Shown one piece after another: positions 52,283 to 60,825 of a DNA stretch of 64,000 nucleotides; position 1 is the stretch's first letter, and each line of letters begins with the position of its first letter. This DNA is from Burkholderia glumae LMG 2196 = ATCC 33617 (GTDB taxonomy: Bacteria > Pseudomonadota > Gammaproteobacteria > Burkholderiales > Burkholderiaceae), in NCBI RefSeq assembly GCF_000960995.1, contig NZ_CP009434.1, forward strand, positions 1,426,001 to 1,490,000. The letters are read 5' to 3'. Both the position numbers and the translations under genes were made by a program. The notes beneath the pieces are model-generated. The model was not told the DNA's origin, made no database searches, and worked only from the letters and a program-made list of their open reading frames with translations.

Positions 52283-53281
52283 TTAGTCCGCGAGCTGCGG
52301 CGCACGGCGCCGCTGCCAGTTTCGTTCAATGAAATGCAGGTACAGGATGCCGGGCAGGCCGAACGCGAGCTCGCGCGCGCGCTTGGCGAGCGACAGCGCG
52401 AGCGCCGCGTCCGGCGGCAGCCCGACGAGCGGGGCGAGCAGCAGATAGCCGCCTTCCTGCGCGCCGAGCGAGCCGGGAATCATGAAGGCGGCGCCGCGAA
52501 TCGCCTGGCCGACGCTCTCCAGCAGCAGCGCGTCGACGAGCCCGACCGGGTGGCCGAGGAAGTGCAGCGCGAGCCACACCTCGCCGGTGCCGAGCACCCA
52601 GCCGGCGAAGCTGAACCAGAAGGTGCGCACGACGCGGTCGCGCTTGCCGTACAGCTCGCCGACTGCCGAGTCGATCGCGTCGGCACGGGTGGCGAGCGAG
52701 GGCCAGTCGCGCGGGCCGAGCGCCTTCGAGACCATGCGCAGCCCGCGGCCGAACAGGCCGCGCCGCTGCGCGAGATAGAAGCCCGCCGCGCAGATGCCGA
52801 GCAGCGCCGTGGCGATCAGCGCCGGGGTGCGCAGGTGCGCGGCCGCCTCGCTGTGGGTGCCGACGCTGAAGGTGGCGATCCCGGCCAGCGCGAACAGGAT
52901 CTGCGCGAGCGCCTGCATGGTGGTGCTGACCGTGACGGCCGCGGCCGCGCGCGGCATCGGCACGCCCTTTTGCGAGAGATAGCGCGCCATCAGCACCGGG
53001 CCGCCGATCTGGCCGGCCGGCAGCAGGCTGTTGACCGACTCGAGCACCCAGCGCGCGCGCAGCGAATCGCGCAGCGACGCGCCCGGCGTGCCGCGCGGAA
53101 ACATCACGGCGATCGCGCGCGCGTCGAACACGAGCGGCACCAGATGGAACAGGGCGACGAGGGCGAGGCCCCAGCCGGCCGTGGCGAGCGTCGACACCAC
53201 GGCGCCGAAGCCCTGCCACGACAGCAACGCGATGAACAATACCGTCCCGACGGACAGCAGGATCAGGCCGGCGCGCGTCAT
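52283..53281 (-). CDS. flippase-like multispan membrane protein (UPF0104/LPG-synthase-TM type)
   Basis: A 332-residue protein with about eight hydrophobic helices. Family landmarks: WGLALVALFHLVPLVFDARA, the conserved WVLESVNSLLPAGQIGGPVL (usual SxxxxxP-G-GG), VTVSTTMQALAQILFALAGI, and IRGAAFMIPGSLGAQEGGYL (usual PGGIGxxE). Relatives include the transmembrane part of lysyl-phosphatidylglycerol synthase and HpnL, tied to moving or modifying lipids. In this operon it would flip a lipid-linked phosphonate. It follows the 2OG oxygenase gene by an ATGA overlap and lies 48 bp before the nucleotidyltransferase gene. Confidence 0.85.
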   Translation of the reverse strand: MTRAGLILLSVGTVLFIALLSWQGFGAVVSTLATAGWGLALVALFHLVPLVFDARAIAVMFPRGTPGASLRDSLRARWVLESVNSLLPAGQIGGPVLMARYLSQKGVPMPRAAAAVTVSTTMQALAQILFALAGIATFSVGTHSEAAAHLRTPALIATALLGICAAGFYLAQRRGLFGRGLRMVSKALGPRDWPSLATRADAIDSAVGELYGKRDRVVRTFWFSFAGWVLGTGEVWLALHFLGHPVGLVDALLLESVGQAIRGAAFMIPGSLGAQEGGYLLLAPLVGLPPDAALALSLAKRARELAFGLPGILYLHFIERNWQRRRAPQLAD

Positions 53282-54087
53282 GAGCGGGTCGGGCGGCGCG
53301 TCGCGAGCTGCTTGAACACCTGCCGGAAGCCGAAGTAGGCGATCGCGTCCTTCATGTTCGAGATGAAGCGCTTCCACGGCCGCATGCCCGGGTCGGTCAC
53401 GTACTCGAAGGTCAGCGAGACGCGGATCTCGTTCTCGCGCGCGGGCGTCACGCGGTGGCGCAGCTTGTCGCCGTCGAACAGCACGATGCCGCCGTCGGCG
53501 ATCCGCACCGCGCCCGGCTCATCGGGCCGGGCCGGGTTGCGCGTGTGCAGTTCGTACTCGAGCTGGCACGAGGATTCGTCGATCACGCCGATCAGGAGCG
53601 TGTAGCGGCGGCCGTCGTAGTACGAGGTGTCGTAGTGCCAGCCGATGTGGTCGCCCGGCTTCGTGTAGTAGTAGAGCGCGTAGGCATGCGGATCGTCGGC
53701 GGGCGAGACCTGCAGCGTGTCGCCGGTGAGCGTCTCGAGCAGGCCGAGCAGCGCCTTCGAGCGGTACAGCTCGGCGATGTAGGGCGCCTTCTCGTCGATC
53801 GTGTGGCGGCTCACGCTGCCGCCCTGCTTGTGGCCCGGCAGATAGTTCCGGTTCAGCTCGGGCAGCAGCGCGCGCGCAAGCCCGGCCAGCTGCGCGGCGG
53901 CCTCCTTCGGCAGGAACCGCTCGAGGTAGAGGAACGCGCCCTGGCGGTCGAAGTCCTGCCGCAGGCGGTCGGTGTCGAGCGTCGCCACGGCGGCGGCGAC
54001 GATCCGGTCGGCGCTCACGGGCGCACTCGCGCCGGCAGCCGCGCCGGCGGCGCGCGGCTCGATTCCGGCTTCGATGGGGGTGCTCAT
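53278..54087 (-). CDS. 2OG-Fe(II) dioxygenase
   Basis: A 269-residue non-haem iron enzyme. The facial triad is H151-x-D153 (HIGWHYDTSYY) with H211 (DKLRHRVTPA), and R222 in IRVSLTFEY binds 2-oxoglutarate. The prolyl-hydroxylase-like core spans about 80-240. The first 30 residues are an Ala-rich tail. In the phosphonate operon it most simply hydroxylates AEP or its lipid conjugate (1-hydroxy-AEP is a known phosphonate head group), but hydroxylation of a fatty or sphingoid chain is equally possible. Overlaps both neighbours by ATGA. Confidence 0.85.
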   Translation of the reverse strand: MSTPIEAGIEPRAAGAAAGASAPVSADRIVAAAVATLDTDRLRQDFDRQGAFLYLERFLPKEAAAQLAGLARALLPELNRNYLPGHKQGGSVSRHTIDEKAPYIAELYRSKALLGLLETLTGDTLQVSPADDPHAYALYYYTKPGDHIGWHYDTSYYDGRRYTLLIGVIDESSCQLEYELHTRNPARPDEPGAVRIADGGIVLFDGDKLRHRVTPARENEIRVSLTFEYVTDPGMRPWKRFISNMKDAIAYFGFRQVFKQLATRRPTRS

Positions 54088-54764
54088 TTCGTCGGCTGGA
54101 TTTCGGTGGGATTGCTGGCGGCGGCACGGGCGGTGCCGCGGCGCACGATGCGCCAGTAGTCGATCACGACCCAGGCCGCGAACAGCGGGGCGCCGATCGC
54201 GGCCGCGAACACGAAGCGCTCGACGCCGTCGAACAGCGTCACCAGCGGCAGCAGATAGAGCACGTCCTCGGTCTCGAAGCCGCCGATCGACGCCTGCCTG
54301 GTGCCGGCCTTGCCGGCGAACGATTCGATCCGCATGCGCAGGAAGAAGATCAGCGCCACGGCCGCGCCGGCCACGGTGCCGAGCAGCACCGGCGGCGCGA
54401 ACATCCGGCCGCCCTGGGCGACGATGCCCGCCCCCATGCAGACGAACAGCGCCACGGTGATCACCGCGTCGCTCGCGAGGTCGTAGAAATGCCCGATCTT
54501 GCTGGTCTTGCCGCTGATGCGCGCCAGTTCGCCGTCGGTATGGTCGACGAAATTGGACAGCACGATCAGGAAAGCCCCCGCGTTGCTCCAGCCGAAACCG
54601 CCCTGCGCGAGGCAGACCGCGCCGGCCAGGCCGATCAGCAGCCGCAGCGTGGTCAGGTGGTTCGGGGTGACGGGCGTATCGACGAGCGGCGTGACGAGCC
54701 GGCGCGCGAGCCGCGCGTCCCAGGTGCGAGGGGGCGGCGGCGCGATGAATTTTCTTTGGTCCAT
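54084..54764 (-). CDS. CDP-alcohol phosphatidyltransferase
   Basis: A 226-residue inner-membrane enzyme and the first gene of the operon. It has a perfect CDP-alcohol phosphotransferase signature: D74-x2-D77-G78-x2-A81-R82-x8-G91-x3-D95-x3-D99 (starting NFVDHTDGELAR), followed by four or so helices. Such enzymes replace the CMP of a CDP- or CMP-linked substrate by an alcohol. With a CMP-AEP-forming enzyme downstream it would join AEP to diacylglycerol or another alcohol. A TATATATT run 15-25 bp upstream of the start (about 54771-54778) may be the operon's -10. Confidence 0.9.
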   Translation of the reverse strand: MDQRKFIAPPPPRTWDARLARRLVTPLVDTPVTPNHLTTLRLLIGLAGAVCLAQGGFGWSNAGAFLIVLSNFVDHTDGELARISGKTSKIGHFYDLASDAVITVALFVCMGAGIVAQGGRMFAPPVLLGTVAGAAVALIFFLRMRIESFAGKAGTRQASIGGFETEDVLYLLPLVTLFDGVERFVFAAAIGAPLFAAWVVIDYWRIVRRGTARAAASNPTEIQPTK

Positions 54765-55610
54765 CGGCGGAATATATACGGATTTGTAACGATTTGCTTT
54801 TTGGCAGGGCTCGATTTTGACATGACGATGTCTCGCCGGGGTTTGAGCAAAAAGGGATCGATGTCCGCCGTGGTGGATGCGCAGACGGATTTTGGGGCGT
54901 TTAGCCGCGATTCGTGGCGCCGGCGCGCCCGGCGGCGTGCCGCGGCCGGGCGCTGCGAGCTTGCCGGACGGGCGAGAGCGCCGATGGGGGGCGGCGCGAG
55001 GACCGAGGCCGGGCCGTTGGCGAGCGGCGAAATGGGCTGGGCGGTGTTGCGTGCCGCGCCGTGGCGGGCGCCGCTGCGCGAGCCGGCTTCGGCGTGCCGG
55101 CCGGCATGTCGCGCGGCACCGGCGGGGCGGGCCGCCCGTGCCTCGATGATGCCTCGATGCCTCGATGCCTCGTGCCGGAAAATTGAAACAATCGGCCGTC
55201 ACCGCACCGATCACGCAACGCGCTCGCGCCGCGCACCGTCTTGCGGCTCGGATGCGCGCCCTCCGGTTCCAAGCGCGGCGCGCGGCGCATTTCACATGCC
55301 CTCTATTGCCCGCCGGCCTGAGAGCGCGACCAACGGTGCGGATCTGCCCGCGGCGGCGAGCGTCCCCGCGTTCGCGGCGCCGCCCGGCTGCGGCGCCGAT
55401 GCCACCGCCCGTACCGCCGGCAGTGCCGCGCGATCCACGCCGTCGCCGCCCGGGCCGGCGTGTCGCCGAGTCATAAAAAAATGCGGCGGCCATGGGGTTT
55501 TCCTTTCGATTTCAGTACACTGTCCGACCTCGCGGTCCGACCCCGCCGCGGTCCGACCCCGCCTTTGCCACCCCGCCTTTCCCACCATGCAACCGGAGGA
55601 ACCCTTTCGC
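54765..55610. other. 845-bp divergent gap with short tandem repeats
   Basis: Separates the phosphonate operon from the ABC binding-protein gene. 54765-54860 is AT-richer and should hold the phosphonate operon promoter. 54860-55480 is GC-rich with only chance frames. GATGCCTC repeats three times near 55148-55172. The last 100 bases contain the 16-bp tandem repeat of the next entry and AT-rich TCAGTACACTG, probably part of the downstream promoter. Confidence 0.45.
55532..55563 (+). repeat. 16-bp tandem repeat upstream of the binding-protein gene
   Basis: GCGGTCCGACCCCGCC occurs twice exactly and in tandem (55532-55547, 55548-55563), followed by a diverged ACCCCGCC (55570-55577). It is 50-80 bp before the start codon, so it lies in the promoter or 5' untranslated region and could change spacing if copy number varies. 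Confidence 0.8.
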
Positions 55611-56765
55611 ATGAAGCAGACATCCATGGCCGGCGCGCGCGCCGCCATCTGGCTCGGCGTCGCCGCGCTGTTTTCGCTGACGGCCGCGAGCGGCGCGCTG
55701 GCGGACCAGGTCGTGAAGATCGGCAGCGTCGAACCGCTGACGGGCGGTGCCTCGCATCTGGGCAAGGACAACGAGAACGGCGCGCGCCTCGCCGTCGAGG
55801 AGATCAACGCGCAGGGCCTGACGATCGGCGGCCGCAAGATCACGCTGCAGCTCGACGGCCAGGACGACGCGGGCGACCCGCGCACGGCCACGCAGGTCGC
55901 GCAGAAGCTCGTCGACGAGAAGGTCGCGGCGGTGGTCGGCCACCTGAATTCGGGCACCTCGATCCCGGCCTCGAAGATCTACAGCGATGCCGGCATCGTG
56001 CAGATCTCGCCGTCCGCGACCAACCCGGTCTACACCCGGCAGGGTTTCAAGACCACCTACCGGATGGTCGCGACCGACGCGCAGCAGGGCCCGGCACTCG
56101 CGAGCTACGCGCATGCCAAGTCGATCAGGACCGTCGCCGTGATCGACGACTCCACCGCCTACGGCCAGGGGCTCGCCAACGAGTTCGAGAAGAAGGCCAA
56201 GGCGCTCGGCATCAAGGTGCTCTCGCACGACGCGACCAACGACAAGGCGGTCGATTTCCGCGCGATCCTCACCCGGATCAAGGGCGAGAACCCGGACGCG
56301 ATCATGTACGGCGGCATGGATGCCACGGGCGGCCCGCTCGCCAAGCAGGCGCGCCAGCTCGGCCTGCGCGCGAAGCTGTTCTCCGGCGACGGCGTCTGCA
56401 CCGAGCAGCTGTCGGAGCTCGCCGGCCCGGCCGCCGACAACGTGATCTGCTCGCAGCCGGGCGCCGCGCTCGAGACGATGCCGGGCGGCGCGGCGTTCCA
56501 GGCCAAGTACCAGAAGCGCTTCGGCCAGATCATCAAGTTCGACGCGCCGTTTTCGTACGACGCGGTGTACATCATCGTCGACGCGATGAAGCGCGCGAAC
56601 TCGACCGATCCGGCGAAGATCCTCGCGGCGATGCCGGCCACCGACCACCAGGGCGTGATCGGCCAGACCGTGTTCGACGCGAAGGGCGACCTGAAGCACG
56701 GCGTGATCTCGCTGTACGGCTACAAGGCCGGCAAGAAGACCTTCGTCGACCAGGTGAAGATGTAA
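55611..56765 (+). CDS. branched-chain amino acid-type ABC substrate-binding protein
   Basis: A 384-residue periplasmic binding protein (LivJ/LivK type). Signal peptide 1-32 (MKQTSMAGARAAIWLGVAAL, cut near ALA-D). Mature motifs: KIGSVEPLTGGASHLGKDNE, GARLAVEEINAQGLTIGGRK, VVGHLNSGTSIPASKIYSDA, QISPSATNPVYTRQGFKTTY, and SYDAVYIIVDAMKRANS. GGAGGA precedes ATG 55611; an in-frame ATG 24 bases earlier overlaps that SD. No permease or ATPase genes are next to it, so it must work with components encoded elsewhere. Confidence 0.92.
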   Translation: MKQTSMAGARAAIWLGVAALFSLTAASGALADQVVKIGSVEPLTGGASHLGKDNENGARLAVEEINAQGLTIGGRKITLQLDGQDDAGDPRTATQVAQKLVDEKVAAVVGHLNSGTSIPASKIYSDAGIVQISPSATNPVYTRQGFKTTYRMVATDAQQGPALASYAHAKSIRTVAVIDDSTAYGQGLANEFEKKAKALGIKVLSHDATNDKAVDFRAILTRIKGENPDAIMYGGMDATGGPLAKQARQLGLRAKLFSGDGVCTEQLSELAGPAADNVICSQPGAALETMPGGAAFQAKYQKRFGQIIKFDAPFSYDAVYIIVDAMKRANSTDPAKILAAMPATDHQGVIGQTVFDAKGDLKHGVISLYGYKAGKKTFVDQVKM

Positions 56766-56782
56766 TCGGCCCGCGGCCGTCT

Positions 56783-57520
56783 TCAGCGGGCGCGCCGGCG
56801 CGCGGCCACCAGCATCATCATCGGCCGCTCGCGTTCCTTCTCCAGTTCGGGCTGCGCCGCCACCTGCGCCGGCGTCGGCCCCCATTCGGTCAGATGTTCG
56901 AACACGAACCCCGACTCCACCAGCAGATTCAGCAGCGTGCCGAGCGTGCGATGCTGCTTGATCACGCCCTCGGTCAGCCAGTTCACCTCGCGCCGCCCCT
57001 CGCGCTGATAGCCCTCCAGCGGCCAGAAGCGGCCGCCGTCGGCGTCGCTGCGAAAGCCGGGATGCGCCGGCGCGGTCAGCACCGGATGCTCCATCGAGAA
57101 CACCAGCCGGCCGTCGGGCACCAGCGCGTGGTGGATCGCCTGCATCAGCCCGGGCAGGTTCTCGATGTAGTGGAACACCAGCGAGCTGTAGACGAGATCG
57201 AATGCGGCGGCCGGCAGGTCGAGCCGTTCGAGATCGGTGCGGCGGTAGGCGACGCGCGTGTCGCTGGTGGAGGCGGCGGCGCGTTCGAGCATGCGCTCCG
57301 AGACGTCGATGCCGAGCACGCTGGCCGCGCCGTGCTCGGCCGCCCAGCGGCAGAACCAGCCGTAGCCGCAGCCGAGATCAACGATGCGCAGCTCGCGCGG
57401 GTCGGGCAGCAGCGCGCGCAGCGCCGGCCATTCCGGGGCGCCGTCGAGCCCGTGAATCGAGCGGTTCAGCTGGGCGTAGCTGGCGAAGAAAGCCGGATCG
57501 TCGTAGATGTTCTGTGTCAC
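56783..57520 (-). CDS. class I SAM-dependent methyltransferase
   Basis: A 245-residue methyltransferase. Motif I is LRIVDLGCGYGWFCRWAAEH, the acidic loop VLGIDVSERMLERA, motif II FDLVYSSLVFHYIENLPGLM, and post-motif LVPDGRLVFSMEHPVLTAPA. The HPVLTAP stretch and the Trp-containing WLTEGVIKQHRTLGTLLNLL are typical of a small family of uncharacterised methyltransferases acting on small molecules. GTG 57520 follows GGGAG; the frame is open 57 bases upstream. Convergent with the binding-protein gene (17 bp between stops). Confidence 0.85.
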   Translation of the reverse strand: MTQNIYDDPAFFASYAQLNRSIHGLDGAPEWPALRALLPDPRELRIVDLGCGYGWFCRWAAEHGAASVLGIDVSERMLERAAASTSDTRVAYRRTDLERLDLPAAAFDLVYSSLVFHYIENLPGLMQAIHHALVPDGRLVFSMEHPVLTAPAHPGFRSDADGGRFWPLEGYQREGRREVNWLTEGVIKQHRTLGTLLNLLVESGFVFEHLTEWGPTPAQVAAQPELEKERERPMMMLVAARRRAR

Positions 57521-57784
57521 CGCTGGGGCTCCCGAGATCGATTCGCAGCCGTCCGCGCCCGGCTGTCCGGCGGGCACGCCCGGCGAGCCGCGCGGCGGCG
57601 AGGTGATGAATGCTCGGGGATCGTAGCGCGTAACGCAAGCACTGGCGAGCCGGGGCTTGAGGCAGGTCTTTTTGTGCGCGATGGGGCGCGCTCGGCGCTG
57701 CGGCCGGCCGGCTCGCGGCCGGTGCCGGGCGGCCGCGCCCGGCTGCTACACTGAATCGCTCCGACTCTCCACCCGCTCCCGATC

Positions 57785-58738
57785 ATGACCACCGCGTCGT
57801 CCGGCTTCGTCGCCGGCAACACGCTGCTGAACCCGCAGTGGCTGCGCACTTTCGAAACCCTCGTCGATACCGGCAATTTCACGCGCGCGGCGGAGCGGCT
57901 CGGCCTCACGCAGGCCGCCGTCAGCCAGCATCTGCGCCACCTGGAACAGCAGCTCGGGCTGCTCGTGATCCGGCGTCCGCGCGGTATCGACGTGACGCCC
58001 ACCGGCCGCGTGGTGCTCGACTACTGCGCCGAGCTCGCGCGCGCCGACCGGCGCCTGCGCAGCCGGCTCGCCGAGGCCGACGCCGAGTGCGGCGAGATCA
58101 GCCTCATCACGCCCGGCAGCATCGGCCTGGCGATGGCGCCCTGGCTGCTCGACATGCAGCTCGAAACGCCGGGCCTGGTGGTGCGGCACCGCTTCGCGCC
58201 CGATCGCGAGGTGCTCGAAGCGGTGCTGTCGAACCGCTACGAAGTCGGGATCGTCACGCTGAAGCCGGACGACGAGCGGCTCGCCGCCCGCCGCTTCGCC
58301 GAGGAGCCGCTCGAACTCGTGGTGCCGGCGGGCGAGCGCGCGCACGACTGGGGCGACCTCCAACGGCTCGGCTTCATCGACTATCCGGACGGCATCGCGA
58401 TGGCCAGCCGCCTGCTGAGCCGGCGCTTCCCCGACCACCCCGGGGTGTGCGGCCTGCCGCGCCGTGCCTTCACGAACCAGGTCGGCCTGATCCTCGAGCC
58501 GGTCGCGCGCGGGCTGGGCTTCACGGTGATTCCGCGCTACGCGCGGCAGGCGTTCGCGCGCCAGGACGCGATCGAGGTGGTGGAGTGCGGCGCCGCGGTG
58601 ATGGACACGCTCTGGTTGATCCATCGCGCCGAATGGGGGCTGTCGAGCCGCATGGCGCGCGCCGTCGAGACGCTGCGCGAGCGGCTCGGCGCGGCCGTGC
58701 CCTGCGCGCGCGATGCCGCGCCGGGTTCCGTGCGCTAA
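57785..58738 (+). CDS. LysR-family regulator, ArgP-like
   Basis: A 317-residue LysR regulator with the helix-turn-helix at 15-75 (NPQWLRTFETLVDTGNFTRA, LGLTQAAVSQHLRHLEQQLG) and an effector domain from 105. It has the IDVTPTGRVVLDYCAELARA boundary. Lack of a divergent partner (the methyltransferase is 265 bp away on the other strand) leaves the target open; it may control that gene or the S9 peptidase 132 bp downstream. Confidence 0.88.
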   Translation: MTTASSGFVAGNTLLNPQWLRTFETLVDTGNFTRAAERLGLTQAAVSQHLRHLEQQLGLLVIRRPRGIDVTPTGRVVLDYCAELARADRRLRSRLAEADAECGEISLITPGSIGLAMAPWLLDMQLETPGLVVRHRFAPDREVLEAVLSNRYEVGIVTLKPDDERLAARRFAEEPLELVVPAGERAHDWGDLQRLGFIDYPDGIAMASRLLSRRFPDHPGVCGLPRRAFTNQVGLILEPVARGLGFTVIPRYARQAFARQDAIEVVECGAAVMDTLWLIHRAEWGLSSRMARAVETLRERLGAAVPCARDAAPGSVR

Positions 58739-58870
58739 GGCGCGGTGGCCGGCGCCGGACAACGCTTTCGACCGCGCGGCGGCGCTAGAATGGCGGGTCC
58801 GCCCGAGCCTTCAGCCGGGCGAGCCGGCTCTGGCCGGCGCGCCCTGGACACCAACCGAACAGGTGAGCCC

Positions 58871-60769
58871 ATGGAACCCATCCCGCAGCGCGCCGCCGGT
58901 GCGGCGCCCGTCAAACGCCACGATGTCCGCGACTTCTTTCGCCGCCCCGCACGCACCGGCTTCCAGCTTTCGCCGGACGGCCGCCACCTGTCGTTCCTCG
59001 CGCGCCATGCCGGCCGCCTCAATCTGTTCGTGCAGGCCATCGACGGCCAGGGCCGCGTCCATGGCGAGCCGCGCGTGCTCAGCCACGAATCGGCGCGCGA
59101 CGTGTCCGGCTACGTCTGGAAGGGCAATGACCGCGTGCTGTACGTGAAGGACTTCGGCGGCGACGAGAACTACCACGTGCTGTCGGTGCCGATCGACGGC
59201 GGCCCGGCCGTGGACCTGACGCCTTACGACGGCGTGCGCGCCTCGATCGTCGACCGGCTGATCGACGACGACCGCCACGTCCTGCTGTCGCACAACCGCC
59301 GCGACGCCACCGTGTTCGACGTGCTGCGGGTGGACGTGATCACCGGCGAGGCGAGCCTGGTCGCCGAGAACCCCGGCAACGTCCTCGGCTGGATGACCGA
59401 CCACGCGGGGCGGCTGCGCGTGGCCGTCTCGTCGGACGGCGTGAACCGGACGCTGCTCTATCGCGACGAGGAGAGCGAGCCGTTTCGCGCGCTCGTCACC
59501 ACCAACTTCCGCGAGGCGCTCGCGCCGCTCTTCTTCACGTTCGACGACCGCCGGCTCTACGTGCTGTCCAACCGCGGGCGCGACCGCGTCGCGATCTTCG
59601 AGTTCGATCCGCAGACCGGGCTGGAAGGCACGCTGCTGTTCGAGCACGCCGAGGTGGACGTGAAGGGCATGAGCTTCTCGCGCGAGCGGCGCGTGCTGAC
59701 CACCGCCTGGTACGAGGACGACCGGGTCCGCGCGCATCATTTCGACGCGCGGGTGGCCGACATCTACGCCGATCTCGACGCGCGCCTGCCGGGCGGCGAA
59801 TCGAGCATCGCGAGTCTCACGCGCGACGAATCGCGGATGCTGGTGCGCAACGCGCGCGACCTGTCGCCGGGCGCGGTCTGGTTCTACCACGCCGGCTCGC
59901 GCCAACTCACGCAGATCGAGGATCTCGCGCCGTGGCTCGATCCGGCCGACATGGCGCCGATGCGGCCGATCGCATACACCTCGCGCGACGGGCTGCGCAT
60001 TCACGGCTACCTGACGCTGCCGGCCGGCGTCGAGCCCGACGCGCCCGGCGCCGCGAAGCTGCCGCTGGTGGTGAACCCGCATGGCGGGCCGTGGGCGCGC
60101 GACCACTGGGGCTTCGATCCCGAGGTGCAGCTGCTCGCCAATCGCGGCTATGCGGTGCTGCAGATGAACTTCCGCGGCTCGGTGGGCTATGGCCGCGCGT
60201 TCTGGGAGGCGAGCTTCGGCCAGTGGGGCCGGGCGATGCAGAACGACATCGACGACGGCGTCGACTGGCTGGTGGGGCAGGGGCTCGTCGATCCGGCGCG
60301 CGTCGCGATCTACGGCGCGAGCTACGGCGGCTACGCGGCGCTGGCCGGCGTCGCGTTCACGCCCGAGCGCTATGCGGCCGCCGTCGACTACGTCGGCGTC
60401 TCCAACCTGTTCACGCTGCTCGAATCGATGCCGCCTTACTGGAAGCCGCTGCGCGAGATGATGTACGAGCAGATCGGCAACCCGAACACCGAGGCCGGGC
60501 GGCAGGCGCTGCACGACGCCTCGCCGCTGTTCTTCGCCGATCGCATCGTCACGCCGCTGTTCGTCGCGCAGGGGGCCAACGATCCGCGCGTCAAGCAGGC
60601 CGAGAGCGACCAGATCGTGGCCGCGCTGCGCGAGCGCGGGGTGGACGTCAAGTACATGCTGAAGGCCGACGAGGGGCACGGCTTCGCCAACGAGGAGAAC
60701 CAGTACGAGTTCTACGAGGCGATGATCGCGTTTCTCGACACGCATCTCGGCACCGCGCGCGAGGGCTGA
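58871..60769 (+). CDS. S9 prolyl oligopeptidase-family peptidase
   Basis: A 632-residue acylaminoacyl-peptidase/dipeptidyl-peptidase-like enzyme, cytosolic. Residues 25-380 form a WD-like beta propeller (FQLSPDGRHLSFLARHAGRL, VWKGNDRVLYVKDFGGDENY, FFTFDDRRLYVLSNRGRDRV). The catalytic domain, from 385, has the triad S484 (IYGASYGGYAALAGVAF), D571 (QGANDPRVKQAESD) and H603 (DEGHGFANEENQYEFY) plus the oxyanion HGGPWARDHWGFDPEVQLLA. It cleaves short peptides or N-acyl residues. ATG 58871 has an AGGTGAGC SD. Confidence 0.92.
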   Translation: MEPIPQRAAGAAPVKRHDVRDFFRRPARTGFQLSPDGRHLSFLARHAGRLNLFVQAIDGQGRVHGEPRVLSHESARDVSGYVWKGNDRVLYVKDFGGDENYHVLSVPIDGGPAVDLTPYDGVRASIVDRLIDDDRHVLLSHNRRDATVFDVLRVDVITGEASLVAENPGNVLGWMTDHAGRLRVAVSSDGVNRTLLYRDEESEPFRALVTTNFREALAPLFFTFDDRRLYVLSNRGRDRVAIFEFDPQTGLEGTLLFEHAEVDVKGMSFSRERRVLTTAWYEDDRVRAHHFDARVADIYADLDARLPGGESSIASLTRDESRMLVRNARDLSPGAVWFYHAGSRQLTQIEDLAPWLDPADMAPMRPIAYTSRDGLRIHGYLTLPAGVEPDAPGAAKLPLVVNPHGGPWARDHWGFDPEVQLLANRGYAVLQMNFRGSVGYGRAFWEASFGQWGRAMQNDIDDGVDWLVGQGLVDPARVAIYGASYGGYAALAGVAFTPERYAAAVDYVGVSNLFTLLESMPPYWKPLREMMYEQIGNPNTEAGRQALHDASPLFFADRIVTPLFVAQGANDPRVKQAESDQIVAALRERGVDVKYMLKADEGHGFANEENQYEFYEAMIAFLDTHLGTAREG

Positions 60770-60825
60770 GGGCGGCGCTGCCTGCCGGCGGGCGGCGCGC
60801 CGGCCCTGCGCGAAAGGCGCGCCGC

